This document shows positions 1 through 9,427 of a stretch of 64,000 nt of DNA, in pieces. The DNA lies in the NCBI RefSeq assembly GCF_014534645.1, contig NZ_JACVQF010000241.1:1-64000 (forward strand), written 5' to 3'. The notes beneath the pieces were generated by a model. That model was not told the DNA's origin and made no database searches. It was given only the letters and a program-made list of their open reading frames with translations. Positions within the stretch are counted from its first letter, which is position 1; each line of letters starts with the position of its first letter. The DNA comes from Streptomyces griseicoloratus (GTDB lineage Bacteria > Actinomycetota > Actinomycetes > Streptomycetales > Streptomycetaceae). The translations under genes and the position numbers were made by a program.

Positions 1-93
1 GTCGACGTGGCGCCGATCGGCGACGTCAAGTGGGTCGAGATCGACAACCACGACGACCTCGCCGAGGGCCGGGAGATCGCGTGCCGGTACTGA
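1..93 (+). CDS. C-terminal end of a probable sugar/choline-phosphate cytidylyltransferase (partial)
   Basis: Only the last 30 codons are inside the window, ending at TGA 91-93. The tail reads WVEIDNHDDLAEGREIA, which resembles the C-terminal 'W-x-EID-x-x-x-DL' ending of LicC-type NTP-transferase proteins. These make CDP-activated alcohols such as CDP-choline or CDP-glycerol. It overlaps the start of the next gene by 13 bp, so the two are probably translated together. Calling it a cytidylyltransferase rests on this short tail and on the neighbouring polyol-phosphate dehydrogenase, and another nucleotidyltransferase substrate is possible. Confidence 0.5.
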   Translation, partial: VDVAPIGDVKWVEIDNHDDLAEGREIACRY

Positions 94-1142
94 CGAGGCT
101 CATCCCGTCGCCGGTCGTCGTCGACATCCGCCCGGGAGCCCTCGACGACCTGGCGAGTGTCCTCGCCGACCAGCGGATCTCGCAGTCGGGCAGGCTCGCC
201 GTCGCGATCAGCGGCGGCTCCGGGGCACGGCTGCGCGAGCGGCTGTCCCCGTCGCTGCCCGGCGCCGAGTGGTTCGAGGTCGACGGCGGTGCCATCGACG
301 ACGCCGTGCGGCTCGCCGACGCGGTCAAGGGCGGCCGTTACGACGCGGTGGTGGGGCTCGGCGGCGGCAAGATCATCGACTGCGCCAAGTTCGCCGCGGC
401 GCGCGTCGGCCTGCCGATGGTGGCCGTGGCCACCAACCTGTCCCACGACGGCATCTGCTCGCCCGTGTCGATCCTCGACAACGACGCGGGCCGGGGTTCG
501 TACGGCGTACCGACGCCCATCGCGCTCCTCGTCGACCTCGCGGTGATCCGCGAGGCGCCGATCCGGTTCGTGCGCTCCGGGATCGGCGACGCCGTCTCCA
601 ACATCTCCGCGGTCGCGGACTGGGAGCTGGCCCACCGGGTCAACGGCGAGAAGGTCGACGGCCTGTCCGCCGCCATGGCCCGCCAGGCCGGCGAGGCCGT
701 GCTGCGCCACCCCGGCGGCTGCGGCGACGACGCGTTCCTGACCGTACTGGCCGAGGGGCTGGTGCTGTCGGGGATCGCGATGTCGATCGCCGGGCACACA
801 CGGCCGTCCTCCGGCGCCTGCCACGAGATCAGCCACGCGCTCGACCTGCTGTACCCGGGGCGCGCGGCCAGCCACGGCGAACAGGTGGGCCTCGGCGCGG
901 CCTTCGCGACGCATCTGCGCGGCGACCACGAAGGCTCCCGGCTGATGGCCGGGGCGCTGCGCCGGCACGGGCTGCCGGTGGTGGCGCAGGAGATCGGGTT
1001 CGGCGACGACGAGTTCGTCCGGGCCGTGGAGTACGCCCCGCGGACCAGGCCCGGCCGGTACACGATCCTGGAGCACCTCGAACTGCCGCCGGCGCGGATC
1101 AAGGAGGCGTACGCCGAGTATGTCGCGTCGGTGGGCGGCTGA
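81..1142 (+). CDS. sn-glycerol-1-phosphate dehydrogenase-like (iron/zinc-containing alcohol dehydrogenase fold)
   Basis: This 353-residue protein matches the EgsA/AraM branch of the iron-containing alcohol dehydrogenases, which reduce dihydroxyacetone phosphate to glycerol-1-phosphate with NAD(P)H. The visible marks are a GLGGGKIID dinucleotide-binding loop, the conserved NLSHDGICSP segment, a metal-binding Asp in GIGDAVSN, and metal-binding His residues in CHEISHALD and SHGEQVGLG. The GTG at 81 was chosen because it has a purine-rich GGGAG upstream and overlaps the preceding gene; an earlier in-frame start at 30 would overlap that gene much further. With the upstream cytidylyltransferase it could supply a CDP-polyol for envelope polymers, which is inference. 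2-deoxy-scyllo-inosose-synthase-like relatives share the fold and are the main alternative. Confidence 0.75.
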   Translation: MPVLTRLIPSPVVVDIRPGALDDLASVLADQRISQSGRLAVAISGGSGARLRERLSPSLPGAEWFEVDGGAIDDAVRLADAVKGGRYDAVVGLGGGKIIDCAKFAAARVGLPMVAVATNLSHDGICSPVSILDNDAGRGSYGVPTPIALLVDLAVIREAPIRFVRSGIGDAVSNISAVADWELAHRVNGEKVDGLSAAMARQAGEAVLRHPGGCGDDAFLTVLAEGLVLSGIAMSIAGHTRPSSGACHEISHALDLLYPGRAASHGEQVGLGAAFATHLRGDHEGSRLMAGALRRHGLPVVAQEIGFGDDEFVRAVEYAPRTRPGRYTILEHLELPPARIKEAYAEYVASVGG

Positions 1143-1170
1143 GCCGGCGCTCCGGGGCCCGGAGCCCGGT

Positions 1171-1200
1171 TTGACCCTTGTGGGGCAGGCCCCGTACTCT
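1171..1200 (+). promoter_or_regulatory. Probable sigma-70/HrdB-type promoter of rplU-rpmA
   Basis: TTGACC (1171-1176) and TACTCT (1195-1200) are separated by 18 bp, close to the Streptomyces vegetative consensus. They lie about 150 bp before the rplU start, leaving a long untranslated leader in which autoregulation is possible; I see no leader structure I can name. Confidence 0.55.
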
Positions 1201-1346
1201 TGACCGTCGGCGTGTCGACTGACCCGCCACATCCCCGTAAACCTCTTCCTCCCGGGCATGCGAGTGACCGGGAGAGGCCGCCCGCGTCTGTCGCCGGGCG
1301 GCTGGACTGCGGGGGTGCCGTTCCCGAGCGAGAGAGTGAGTTCCGC

Positions 1347-1667
1347 GTGTACGCGATCGTGCGCAGCGGTGGTCGTCAGCACAAGGTTGCTGTCGGCGAC
1401 ATCGTCGAGGTTGACAAGATTTCCACCGCCAAGGTCGGCGACACGGTCGAGCTCTCGACCCTGCTCGTTGTCGACGGCGACTCCGTGACCAGCGACCCGT
1501 GGGTGCTGGCCGGGATCAAGGTCCAGGCCGAGGTCGTGGACCACCACAAGGGCCAGAAGATCGACATTCTGCGCTACAAGAACAAGACCGGCTACCGTCG
1601 TCGTCAGGGCCACCGCCAGCAGTACACGGCGATCAAGGTCACTGAGATCCCCACGGCTGCGAAGTAA
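1347..1667 (+). CDS. rplU: 50S ribosomal protein L21
   Basis: The 106-residue protein starts [14 protein letters not shown] and ends in the basic [13 protein letters not shown] segment typical of bacterial L21, which binds 23S rRNA in the large subunit. The GTG at 1347 is used because it gives the canonical N-terminus and follows a purine-rich GAGAGTGAG. An in-frame start at 1200 would add an unconserved 49-residue extension. It sits 14 bp before rpmA, the usual bacterial pair. In Streptomyces rne is commonly just upstream; here a dehydrogenase gene is found instead. Confidence 0.95.
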   Translation: MYAIVRSGGRQHKVAVGDIVEVDKISTAKVGDTVELSTLLVVDGDSVTSDPWVLAGIKVQAEVVDHHKGQKIDILRYKNKTGYRRRQGHRQQYTAIKVTEIPTAAK

Positions 1668-1681
1668 GGGACTGAGAACAG

Positions 1682-1936
1682 ATGGCACACAAGAAGGGCG
1701 CATCGTCCACCCGGAACGGTCGCGACTCCAACGCCCAGCGGCTCGGCGTGAAGCGCTTCGGCGGTCAGGTCGTCAGCGCGGGTGAGATCCTGGTCCGCCA
1801 GCGCGGCACCCACTTCCACCCGGGCGCGGGCGTCGGCCGCGGCGGCGACGACACGCTGTTCGCGCTGCAGGCCGGCTCGGTGCAGTTCGGCACCAGCCGT
1901 GGCCGCAAGGTCGTGAACATCGTTCCGGTCGCCTGA
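1682..1936 (+). CDS. rpmA: 50S ribosomal protein L27
   Basis: The 84-residue protein begins [16 protein letters not shown], the conserved N-terminal arm of L27 that reaches toward the peptidyl-transferase centre. It has the mature-type N-terminus, without the cleavable extension seen in Firmicutes. It lies 14 bp after rplU with an AAGGGA upstream and is certainly co-transcribed. A strong hairpin follows before obg. Confidence 0.95.
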   Translation: MAHKKGASSTRNGRDSNAQRLGVKRFGGQVVSAGEILVRQRGTHFHPGAGVGRGGDDTLFALQAGSVQFGTSRGRKVVNIVPVA

Positions 1937-1973
1937 GTCTCTTAGACCAGGGCTTCCGTAGAGCGATTCGTCG

Positions 1974-2014
1974 AGGCGGACCTCACTTCCCGTTCGGGGA
2001 AGAGGGTCCGCCTT
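1974..2014 (+). terminator. Hairpin between rpmA and obg (terminator or attenuator)
   Basis: AGGCGGAC-CTC pairs with GAG-GGTCCGCCT across a second, inner stem (CTTCCC/GGGAAG), giving a long stem-loop followed by a short TTTG. It probably ends or attenuates rplU-rpmA transcription ahead of obg. The T-tract is short, so read-through is likely. Confidence 0.5.
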
Positions 2015-2082
2015 TGACGTGTTACAGCTAAGACATTCCCGTACTTCTCTGTACTTTCCGTACTTTCTGGAGGCACCGAACC

Positions 2083-3519
2083 ATGACCACCTTCGTGGAC
2101 CGCGTCGAACTGCATGTCGCCGCGGGTAACGGAGGCCACGGCTGTGCCTCCGTCCACCGTGAGAAGTTCAAGCCGCTGGGCGGCCCGGACGGCGGCAACG
2201 GCGGCCGTGGCGGCGACGTGATCCTCACCGTCGACCAGTCCGTGACCACCCTGCTGGACTACCACCACTCCCCGCACCGCAAGGCCACCAACGGCAAGCC
2301 CGGCGAGGGCGGCAACCGCTCCGGCAAGGACGGCCAGGACCTGATCCTGCCCGTCCCCGACGGCACGGTGGTCCTCGACAAGGCCGGCAACGTCCTCGCG
2401 GACCTGGTCGGGCACGGCACCTCCTACGTGGCCGCGCAGGGCGGCCGGGGCGGCCTCGGCAACGCGGCGCTGGCCTCCGCCCGCCGCAAGGCCCCCGGCT
2501 TCGCGCTGCTCGGCGAGCCCGGGGACCTCCAGGACATCGTCCTGGAACTGAAGACCGTCGCCGACGTGGCACTCGTCGGCTACCCGAGCGCCGGCAAGTC
2601 CTCGCTCATCTCCGTGCTGAGCGCGGCCAAGCCGAAGATCGCCGACTACCCCTTCACGACGCTCGTGCCGAACCTGGGCGTGGTGACGGCCGGTTCGACG
2701 GTCTACACCGTCGCGGACGTCCCCGGTCTCATCCCCGGCGCCAGCCAGGGCAGGGGGCTGGGCCTGGAGTTCCTGCGGCACGTGGAGCGGTGCAGCGTGC
2801 TGGTGCACGTCCTGGACACCGCCACGCTGGAGTCCGACCGGGACCCGCTCTCCGACCTGGACGTCATCGAGGCCGAGCTGCGCGAGTACGGCGGCCTGGA
2901 CGACCGGCCCCGGATCGTCGTCATGAACAAGATCGACGTGCCCGACGGCAAGGACCTCGCCGAGATGGTCCGGCCGGACCTGGAGGCCCGCGGCTACCGG
3001 GTCTTCGAGGTGTCCGCGGTCGCCCACATCGGGCTGAAGGAGCTGTCCTTCGCGCTGGCCGAGCTGGTGGCCAAGGCCCGTGCGGCCCGGCCCAAGGAAG
3101 AGGCCACGCGCATCGTCATCCGGCCCAAGGCCGTCGACGACGCCGGCTTCACCGTCACCCGCGAGGAGGACGGCCTGTTCCGGGTGCGCGGCGAGAAGCC
3201 CGAGCGCTGGGTGCGGCAGACCGACTTCAACAACGACGAGGCCGTCGGCTACCTCTCCGACCGCCTGGGCCGCCTCGGTGTCGAGGAGGAACTGGTCAAG
3301 GCCGGCGCCCGCGGCGGCGACGGCGTGGCCATCGGACCCGAGGAGAACGCGGTCGTCTTCGACTGGGAGCCGTCGATGACGGCCGGCGCCGAGATGCTCG
3401 GCCGCCGTGGCGAGGACCACCGCTTCGAGGCCCCGCGCCCGGCCGCCCAGCGACGCCGGGACCGGCAGGCCGAACGGGACGAGGCGCAGCTCGAGTTCGA
3501 CGACTTTGAACCCTTCTAG
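2083..3519 (+). CDS. obg: GTPase Obg (ribosome assembly / developmental control)
   Basis: The 478-residue protein has the three-part Obg layout. The glycine-rich Obg fold at about 1-158 contains GGNGGRGGD and GGRGGLGN. The GTPase domain has a P-loop GYPSAGKSS (166-174), switch FTT, DVPGL (212-216) and an NKID motif. A C-terminal OCT-type domain is followed by a charged tail. Obg acts in 50S maturation and in Streptomyces is linked to the onset of differentiation. The ATG at 2083 follows CTGGAGG at good spacing. Its leader contains three tandem GTACTT-type octamers (about 2041-2067), the last merging into the ribosome-binding site. Confidence 0.95.
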   Translation: MTTFVDRVELHVAAGNGGHGCASVHREKFKPLGGPDGGNGGRGGDVILTVDQSVTTLLDYHHSPHRKATNGKPGEGGNRSGKDGQDLILPVPDGTVVLDKAGNVLADLVGHGTSYVAAQGGRGGLGNAALASARRKAPGFALLGEPGDLQDIVLELKTVADVALVGYPSAGKSSLISVLSAAKPKIADYPFTTLVPNLGVVTAGSTVYTVADVPGLIPGASQGRGLGLEFLRHVERCSVLVHVLDTATLESDRDPLSDLDVIEAELREYGGLDDRPRIVVMNKIDVPDGKDLAEMVRPDLEARGYRVFEVSAVAHIGLKELSFALAELVAKARAARPKEEATRIVIRPKAVDDAGFTVTREEDGLFRVRGEKPERWVRQTDFNNDEAVGYLSDRLGRLGVEEELVKAGARGGDGVAIGPEENAVVFDWEPSMTAGAEMLGRRGEDHRFEAPRPAAQRRRDRQAERDEAQLEFDDFEPF

Positions 3520-3721
3520 GCCTTTTCCCGTCTACCAGGGTGACCGCACCCGCGGGCCGGCGCGCGAGCGCTGCCCGCAGGGTTGCGGAGGTGTGTCGAG
3601 TCCGTGACCTCCGGTCGAACGGCTGTGTGTACTTTGTGGTGAGGATGTGGCCGCCTGTGGTCGGCCAGGGGTGGGGGCGGAAGGACCAGCCGTTTCCCCG
3701 TAGCAGAGAGAAGCCCGCAAA

Positions 3722-5758
3722 GTGAAGATTGCATTTCTCGTCCGGGACCTGTGCCACATGGGGGGCGTGGTCAGCGCGACGCAGAACCTCGCCGGGGCGC
3801 TGGCCGAGCGGCACGAGGTCGAGATCGTGGCGCTGCGCAAGGTACGGGACGAGTCGTACTTCCCGCTGGACCCGCGGGTGTCGGTGCGGGTGCTGAGCGA
3901 CATGCGGCCGCACTCCCCGGTCTCCGACGTGGACGACCCGCTCTCCGACAAGTTCCCGCTGATCTACCCGCTCAACGCCGGCGCCAAGACGCCGGTGGTG
4001 AGCAGGCTCGCGGAACTCCGGCTGCTGGAGTACCTCGAGACCACCGACGCCGACGTGGTGGTCAGCTCCAGCCCGCGCAACACGATCATGCTGGCGCAGG
4101 CGCGCGGTGACTACCTGAAGGTCACCCAGGAGCACTCGATGCCCGCCATCTACGCCACGGACATCAAGGAGCGCCTCTTCCCGGCCTACCGGCACCTGGA
4201 CGCCCTGACGGCCCTCACGCCGGAGGAGGTCGCCAGCATCGCCAAGCAGGTGCCCGCGGTGCGCAACCGTCTCGCGGTGATGCCCAACTGTGTTCCCGCC
4301 TCCCCGATCCGGTCCACCGGCACCAACAAGGTCGTGGTGTCCGCGGGCCACCTGACCGACAACAAGAACCACGCCCTCCTGATCGAGGCGTTCGCCAAGG
4401 TCCACGCCGTCGCCCCGGACTGGACGCTGCGCATCTACGGCCACGGCGCCGAGAAGAAGAAGCTCCGGGCCCGCATCGAGGAACTGGGGCTGTCGAACAG
4501 CATCCTGCTGATGGGCCAGACCTCCCCGGTGACCCCGGAGTTCGGCAAGGGCTCGATCTTCGTCCTGCCGTCCAAGCGGGAGGCGTTCGGCAACGTCGTC
4601 GTCGAGGCGATGGCCGCCGGGCTGCCCGTCGTCGCCACCGACGCCGACCACGGGCCGCGCAACATCCTCACCGACGGCGAGGACGGTCTTCTCGTGCCGC
4701 GCGGCGACGTCGACGCGATGGCCGACGCGATCCGGCGGCTCGTCCAGGACGACGAGCTGCGCCTGAAGATGGCCGCCGCCGCCGTGCGCAACGCCGAACG
4801 CTTCCACGAGAGGGCGAGCCGCGAGCGCTTCGAGGCCATTCTCGAAGAGGCGTTCGCCCGCAAGGAACTGCCCCGGCACGCCACGGCCCGGGTGGACCGG
4901 GAGGGCTCGGTCCACGTCGCCGTGGGCCCGCTGCCGGCCAGCGCGGGCCCGACCGACCTGGTGCTGCGCAAGGCGGGCGCCGGCGGCGACGAGTTCCGTT
5001 TCGCCTTCTCCCCGGGGGGCGACGCCCTGGTGCCGTGGGACGCCGGTGTGCCGCACGGCGTATGGGAGCTGTCCCTGGCCACCCACACGGGCCGGGAGGT
5101 GGCGCTCGGCACCGACGGCTACGGCTGCGACACCCGGGACCTGCTCGCCGTCGAACTGCCCCGCACCGAGGGGCCGTCCCTGGCGCTGCTGCTGCCGCAC
5201 CGGCACGAGGACGGCGGCCTGCGGCTGCGCAGTGCCCGGCGTGACGTCCACGCCGAGGTGGGGCCGGTCCGGGTCGACCAGCAGGTCATCGCCCTGCGGG
5301 CCGAGCTGTGGGGTGCGGAGCCCGCCGACGGCGCGGTCGTGGAGGCCGTGCACCGCAGGAACAAGGAGCGGGTGCTGTCCTTCCCGCTGCGGGTCGCCGG
5401 CGACGGCTGGGTGGAGACGGACATCGACTGCCCGGCACTGGTGCGGGAGCACGGCGACGCCGACGACAAGGAAGTCATCTGGGACTTCTTCCTGCGCCCC
5501 GCCTCCGGCGCGCCCCTGGTGCCGCTGGCCAAGCTGGCCACCGACGTGCTGGAGCCGATCAACGTCTTCACCTTCCCGCGTCCGGTCATCAGCGGCCCCG
5601 CCGCTCCCTCGCCCACCGTGCTGACCCGGGTGGTGCGCAAGTCCCGCAAGGCGCTGGGCCAGACGCCCGCGCCGCGGCCCCCGGCGCGCGTCCGCACGGA
5701 GCTGCGGCCCTACTTCACGGCGCTGAGCCAGTTCGCGGTGAAGACCGTCCGGCTCTGA
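3722..5758 (+). CDS. GT4-type glycosyltransferase with a C-terminal accessory domain
   Basis: The 678-residue protein has a GT-B fold of the GT4 family in its first roughly 380 residues: an N-terminal Rossmann half beginning KIAFLVRDLCHMGGV, and a C-terminal half with GHLTDNKNH and the EX7E donor-binding motif EAFGNVVVE. The last 290 residues carry no motif I recognise; they look beta-rich and resemble the accessory regions of poly-glycerolphosphate glucosyltransferases. There is no signal peptide or membrane segment, so it is probably a cytosolic enzyme acting on a lipid-linked polymer. It converges on two CDP-glycerol polymerase genes, so decorating a teichoic-acid-like chain is a reasonable role. 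The GTG start follows AGAGAAG by 8 nt. Confidence 0.8.
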   Translation: MKIAFLVRDLCHMGGVVSATQNLAGALAERHEVEIVALRKVRDESYFPLDPRVSVRVLSDMRPHSPVSDVDDPLSDKFPLIYPLNAGAKTPVVSRLAELRLLEYLETTDADVVVSSSPRNTIMLAQARGDYLKVTQEHSMPAIYATDIKERLFPAYRHLDALTALTPEEVASIAKQVPAVRNRLAVMPNCVPASPIRSTGTNKVVVSAGHLTDNKNHALLIEAFAKVHAVAPDWTLRIYGHGAEKKKLRARIEELGLSNSILLMGQTSPVTPEFGKGSIFVLPSKREAFGNVVVEAMAAGLPVVATDADHGPRNILTDGEDGLLVPRGDVDAMADAIRRLVQDDELRLKMAAAAVRNAERFHERASRERFEAILEEAFARKELPRHATARVDREGSVHVAVGPLPASAGPTDLVLRKAGAGGDEFRFAFSPGGDALVPWDAGVPHGVWELSLATHTGREVALGTDGYGCDTRDLLAVELPRTEGPSLALLLPHRHEDGGLRLRSARRDVHAEVGPVRVDQQVIALRAELWGAEPADGAVVEAVHRRNKERVLSFPLRVAGDGWVETDIDCPALVREHGDADDKEVIWDFFLRPASGAPLVPLAKLATDVLEPINVFTFPRPVISGPAAPSPTVLTRVVRKSRKALGQTPAPRPPARVRTELRPYFTALSQFAVKTVRL

Positions 5759-5780
5759 CCCCGGCATCCACGGCACGAAC

Positions 5781-5823
5781 GAGGGCGGGGCCCGGAGGAG
5801 ACGTTCCTCCGGGCCCCGCCCTC
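5781..5823. terminator. Bidirectional terminator between convergent glycopolymer genes
   Basis: A perfect 19-bp inverted repeat (5781-5799 with 5805-5823) and a 5-nt loop fill most of the 82-bp gap between convergent genes. The stem is very GC-rich and has no long T-tract on either side, as is common in Streptomyces. Confidence 0.8.
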
Positions 5824-5840
5824 TGTGCGCTCCGCGCGGG

Positions 5841-8800
5841 TCAGATCTCCCGCGCCTGCTCCAGCATCCGGTCGACGACACGCTCGGAGGCGTGACCGTC
5901 GTCCAGGTCGCAGAACAGGTGGTGGAAGCGGTCGAAGCGCTCCTGGTACTCGGCCTGGACCCGGTCGATGTCCCGGATGGCGTCGACCAGTTCCTTGGAG
6001 TTGTTGATCAGCGGACCGGGGGAGTCCTGCTCGAAGTCGAAGTAGAACCCGCGCAGCGTGTCCCGGTAGTGCTCCAGGTCGTACGTGAAGAACAGCATCG
6101 GCCGCTTCAGGTGCGCGTAGTCGAACATCACCGACGAGTAGTCCGTGATCATGATGTCCGCCGCGAGGTACAGGTCCGCGATGTCCGGGTACTCCGAGAC
6201 GTCGAACACGAAGCCGTTGCCCGCGCCGGGCACCGCGTCCACCACGTTGGAGTGGCGGCGGATCAGCAGCACGTGGTCGTCGCCCAGGCGGCGCTGGGCG
6301 TCTTCCAGGTCGATGCGCAGGTCGAACAGGTACTGCCCGGCGCTGTGGGACTGGTCGTCCCGCCAGGTCGGCGCGTACAGGACGACCTTCTTGCCCTCGG
6401 GCAGGCCCAGCTGCTTCTTCACCCGCTCGGCGATCTTGTCCCGGTCGGGCGAGTACAGGTAGTCGTTGCGCGGGTAGCCCGCCTCCTGGATCTCACCGTC
6501 GTAGGAGAACGCCCGCTTCAGGATCGGCGTGCTGAAGCGGTTGGAGGACACCACCAGGCTCCACTGCTTCGCCTCCAGCGCCAGCTTCTCCTGGTAGCGC
6601 CGGTCGAAGTGCAGGGTGTCGATGTCGTGCCCGATCTTCTTCAGCATCGTGCCGTGCCAGGTCTGCACGATGACCTGGCCGGGCCGGCGCTCGATCCAGT
6701 CGGGGAGGTGGGCGTTGGTGACGATGTAGCGGCTGGAGGCCAGGGCCTCGTACCACTCCCGGCCCCACATGCGGACCCGCTCGATGCCCTCCGGCAGCAC
6801 GACCTGGCCGTCGCGGACCGCCCACAGGTGCTTCAGGTCGGAGCCGCGGCGCATCAGCTCCTCGTACATCGCGCGCGGGCTGTCCGAGAACTGCTTGCCG
6901 TTGTAGCTCAGGTAGAAGACCTGGTCCTTCAGCGGCTGCTGGAAGAGCGGCTCGTACACCTCACGGCGCAGCTGCCGCTGACGGAACGGGCCGCGCTCCA
7001 GGTCGCTCAGCTCGGAACGCGCGTTGAGCTGCGGGAAGTCGCCCCAGCGGTTCTCCAGCCAGTAGCGGCGGCCGCCGAGTTCGGCCTGGACCGGGAAGGC
7101 GTCGGTGGCCAGCCGGTCGACCACGAAGGGGACGTCGGCGGCGTCGGCCTCCTCGGGCCGCAGGAAGAGGTTCCAGCGGCCGGCGCGCAGCGGCACGGTG
7201 CCGTTGCCGCCGAGCGTCGAGGGGTCGAAGGAGACCTCGAAGCGGCCGCCGTCGAACCAGCGGGTCTCGACGAACCGCTCCTCGTAGCGGTTGCGCGGCT
7301 TGAGCAGGAAGCGGGAGCCGGACAGCCGCGGATCGGCGTGCGCGGTGAGGACGATCCGGCCGTCGCGCACGGTCGCACCGTCGATCACGGCGCGCCGGGT
7401 GCGGCCGGAGAACTTCAGGAAGCCGGTGTGACCCGCCACCACGGCCAGTTCGCACCGGTGCGCCTGGTCGCCCAGCGACGCGGGCAGCGGGAACTCGGCG
7501 TCGGACAGCCCCTCCTGCATCACCGTGCCGAAGCGGCGCTCCTTGCCCGCCCGGTCGGTCGCGACCAGCACGGTGGACCAGGTCCGCTTCTCCGGCTGGG
7601 CCTCGGCGTCCACGCCCTCGTGGAAGACCAGCGCCACGTCGGCCACCGGCACCTCGACCGAGAACGCCTGACCGGAGCCGTCGCGCGACACGGAGACGGG
7701 GTACTCCAGCGTCTCGGCGCCCTTCTGGTTCTTGACCCGCAGCACCACCTGCTCGTCGGCGGCCAGCGGCTCGCGGATCTCACCGGTCACCTTGATCCGG
7801 TCGCCCTCCAGGGAGCGGCCGGTGATCAGGGCGCGGACCTTCTCGATGCGCAGCTTCAGAGCGCCCCGCTCGATGGACGGCAGCAGCCGGAAGTCCGGGC
7901 TCAGCCAGTGGTACGGCGGGAAGTTGCAGGCCGCGCCGCCGCTGGAGTGGACGGCGGTGCGCCGGACCAGGCCGGAGGAGAAGATGCCGAGGCCCACGTG
8001 CCACAGCGCCTCCTGCCACTCGCCGCCCTTGCGGAGGCGGGCGGGGTCGATGGTGACCTCCCAGCCGGCCCAGTCGTAGTTGTAGCGGTCCTGACCGGAG
8101 TCGGTGGTGACCTCGGGCCGCAGCAGGTTGCGGGCGGGGAGCAGGATGCGCCGGCGGGAGCGGTCCTTGCGCAGCTGGAGCACCTTGACCGAGGACTTGC
8201 GGGAGGGCAGGTCGATCTTGTCGATCCAGGCGTTGCCGGACAGCACGAGCTTGCCGCCGGACCACTGCACCTGCTGCAGTGGGGCGCGCATGCGCAGGTG
8301 CTGGTCGATGCGCAGCGCCTCCTTGGGCAGGTGCAGATCGGCACCTTCCAGAGAGGGCCAGGAGGCGTACTTGCGGACCAGACCGCTCACCTCGGGCGTC
8401 TCCCGGCGCCGCTGGCCGGCCAGCAGCGCGATCAGCTCCTCCATCTGGTGCTTGCGCACCAGCAGCCACTGCACGCGCAGTTCGGCCGGGAGGTCCATGA
8501 CGAGCTTGGGGTCGATGCTGTCGAGGAAGCGGTTGGCCGAGCGCAGGAACTCCGCCCGGTACTCCTCGTCGCCGTCCGGCACCACGTTGAGGAACAGCCG
8601 CAGGTCGTCCCTCAGGACACGGGTGTCGTACTCGCGCTTGAGCCGGGCGTAGGTCTCGCCGGGCTGCTCGGCGAGGAAGGCGCTGATCTCCATCACGGAG
8701 GTGACGCGGTCGCGCACACCCGCCGGGTCGGTGCGGCGCTGGGTGATGGACGGGGCGGACTCGCCCTCGCGCAGCCGCCAGAAGTAGCAGGGCTCCGAGA

Positions 8801-9404
8801 TGACGTCGACGCTCTCGGCGAGGTAGTGGGCCCGCATGGTGACCGGCGTGTCCTCGTAGAGCCGGCCCTCGGGGAAGGCGAAGCCGTGCTTCTCCCAGAA
8901 GGTGCGGCGGAAGACCTTGTTGCACGCGATGCGGTCGGCGACGAGCTTGGCGTAGCGGGAGATGTGGGTGCCCACCCGGGCCTCGCCGGCCAGCATCCGC
9001 ATCAGCGGTACCTGCCAGGTCTTCTCGCCCCTGAGGTGGAAGACGTTGCCGGTGGCGAAGTCGGAGCCGCTCTCGTCGAGGCTGCCGACCATCAGCCGGT
9101 AGGCGTCCGGGGGTATGAGGTCGTCGCTGTCGACGAAGGTCAGGAACTCCGACTCCGGCGCCAGGTGGGCCATGCCGGTGTTGCGGGCGGCGCCGAGACC
9201 GCCGTTCTCCTTGCGTATGAGCTTGAAGCGCGGGTCGCGGGAGGCGTACTCCTCGGCGATGGCGGCGGAGCCGTCCGGCGAACCGTCGTCCACCATCAGC
9301 ACCTCGAAGTCGCGGAACGTCTGTGCCGCCAGCGAGTCCAGACAGGCGGGGAGATAACGCTCCACGTCGTAGATGGGGACGATGACACTGAGCCGAGGGG
9401 CCAT
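5841..9404 (-). CDS. GT2 glycosyltransferase / CDP-glycerol glycerophosphotransferase fusion (1187 aa)
   Basis: The N-terminal 330 residues form a GT2 (GT-A) domain with VPIYDVERYLPACLDSL, VDDGSPDGS and the DSDD metal site. A roughly 450-residue beta-rich middle follows. The C-terminal 400 residues are a TagF/TarF-type domain with LSYNGKQFSDSPRA, TWHGTMLKKIG, LYAPTWRDD and ITDYSSVMFDY, ending in FCDLDDGHASERV. Such enzymes transfer glycerol-phosphate from CDP-glycerol to a lipid-linked chain at the membrane's inner face. The ATG at 9404 was chosen because AGGAG lies 11 nt upstream; a TTG 21 nt earlier would overlap that site. It starts 23 bp after the preceding, related gene and is co-transcribed with it. 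The middle domain is unassigned. Confidence 0.85.
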   Translation of the reverse strand: MAPRLSVIVPIYDVERYLPACLDSLAAQTFRDFEVLMVDDGSPDGSAAIAEEYASRDPRFKLIRKENGGLGAARNTGMAHLAPESEFLTFVDSDDLIPPDAYRLMVGSLDESGSDFATGNVFHLRGEKTWQVPLMRMLAGEARVGTHISRYAKLVADRIACNKVFRRTFWEKHGFAFPEGRLYEDTPVTMRAHYLAESVDVISEPCYFWRLREGESAPSITQRRTDPAGVRDRVTSVMEISAFLAEQPGETYARLKREYDTRVLRDDLRLFLNVVPDGDEEYRAEFLRSANRFLDSIDPKLVMDLPAELRVQWLLVRKHQMEELIALLAGQRRRETPEVSGLVRKYASWPSLEGADLHLPKEALRIDQHLRMRAPLQQVQWSGGKLVLSGNAWIDKIDLPSRKSSVKVLQLRKDRSRRRILLPARNLLRPEVTTDSGQDRYNYDWAGWEVTIDPARLRKGGEWQEALWHVGLGIFSSGLVRRTAVHSSGGAACNFPPYHWLSPDFRLLPSIERGALKLRIEKVRALITGRSLEGDRIKVTGEIREPLAADEQVVLRVKNQKGAETLEYPVSVSRDGSGQAFSVEVPVADVALVFHEGVDAEAQPEKRTWSTVLVATDRAGKERRFGTVMQEGLSDAEFPLPASLGDQAHRCELAVVAGHTGFLKFSGRTRRAVIDGATVRDGRIVLTAHADPRLSGSRFLLKPRNRYEERFVETRWFDGGRFEVSFDPSTLGGNGTVPLRAGRWNLFLRPEEADAADVPFVVDRLATDAFPVQAELGGRRYWLENRWGDFPQLNARSELSDLERGPFRQRQLRREVYEPLFQQPLKDQVFYLSYNGKQFSDSPRAMYEELMRRGSDLKHLWAVRDGQVVLPEGIERVRMWGREWYEALASSRYIVTNAHLPDWIERRPGQVIVQTWHGTMLKKIGHDIDTLHFDRRYQEKLALEAKQWSLVVSSNRFSTPILKRAFSYDGEIQEAGYPRNDYLYSPDRDKIAERVKKQLGLPEGKKVVLYAPTWRDDQSHSAGQYLFDLRIDLEDAQRRLGDDHVLLIRRHSNVVDAVPGAGNGFVFDVSEYPDIADLYLAADIMITDYSSVMFDYAHLKRPMLFFTYDLEHYRDTLRGFYFDFEQDSPGPLINNSKELVDAIRDIDRVQAEYQERFDRFHHLFCDLDDGHASERVVDRMLEQAREI

Positions 9405-9427
9405 GGCTTGGTGATCTCCTATCAAGG

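Noticed and set aside
1201-1346. An L21 autoregulatory leader RNA
   Set aside because: The 5' leader is long enough, but I could not see a defined conserved structure, so no feature is claimed beyond the promoter.
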